Source: Clostridia bacterium
Lineage (GTDB): Bacteria; Bacillota; Clostridia; Christensenellales; Borkfalkiaceae
Length of the DNA: 14,651 bases
Assembly: GCA_029071285.1 (NCBI GenBank)
Contig: JAIEAS010000185.1
Location: 1 to 14,651 of the forward strand
Reading direction: 5' to 3'
Positions 14,632 through 14,651 of this stretch are shown here, in pieces. The notes beneath the pieces are model-generated. The model was given only the letters and a program-made list of their open reading frames with translations, ran no database searches and was not told the origin of the DNA. Made by a program: the position numbers and the translations under genes. The number at the start of each line of letters is the position of its first letter. The first letter of the stretch is position 1.

Positions 14632-14651
14632 AAAGGGGCAAATCACTTCTC

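Overview
The window looks like part of a chromosome from an uncultured, anaerobic, Gram-positive-type bacterium, most likely a Clostridia-like Firmicute. That is an inference. It rests on Sec lipoproteins, strong AGGAG-type ribosome binding sites, a DegV protein, MBG/Ig-like surface repeats ending in a membrane anchor, no outer-membrane proteins, and the dispersed hairpin repeats. No taxonomic marker gene is present. Every recognised gene lies on the minus strand, so transcription runs from right to left.

Reading in transcription order. (1) 14461-14651: a 171-bp element with long terminal inverted repeats (MITE-like). (2) 14341-14435: a palindromic site and a good sigma-70 promoter. (3) 14070-14336: an apparent structured RNA, closed by a 20-bp helix and ending in an intrinsic terminator; it is either a free ncRNA or the leader of the next gene. 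(4) 13950-14059: a 110-bp small inverted-repeat element sitting just upstream of that gene's ribosome binding site. (5) 7674-13928: a 2084-aa surface protein with signal peptide, Gly-rich beta-helix, a long array of MBG/Ig-like domains, one membrane helix and an unusual 286-aa coiled-coil and Gln/Met-rich cytoplasmic tail; a strong terminator follows.

(6) 7526-1552 is the most interesting block: a compact four-gene operon with a near-consensus promoter wrapped in palindromic operators. It encodes a MarR regulator, a DegV/FakB-type fatty-acid-binding protein, a membrane-anchored N-terminal-nucleophile amidase, and a 1087-aa three-part fusion of a YhhN/TMEM86 (lysoplasmalogenase family) membrane domain, an iron-dependent alcohol dehydrogenase and a class-3 (fatty-aldehyde type) aldehyde dehydrogenase. 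The fusion suggests one membrane-bound polypeptide that releases a fatty aldehyde from lysoplasmalogen and then oxidises or reduces it (possibly dismutates it, recycling NAD). The two small genes upstream would handle other acyl lipids and the resulting fatty acid. This is inferred from family knowledge, not demonstrated.

(7) 1-1471: two AT-richer genes for lipoproteins. One has no recognisable domain. The other runs off the window edge and carries a BspA-like leucine-rich segment and a Listeria-Bacteroides (Flg_new) repeat.
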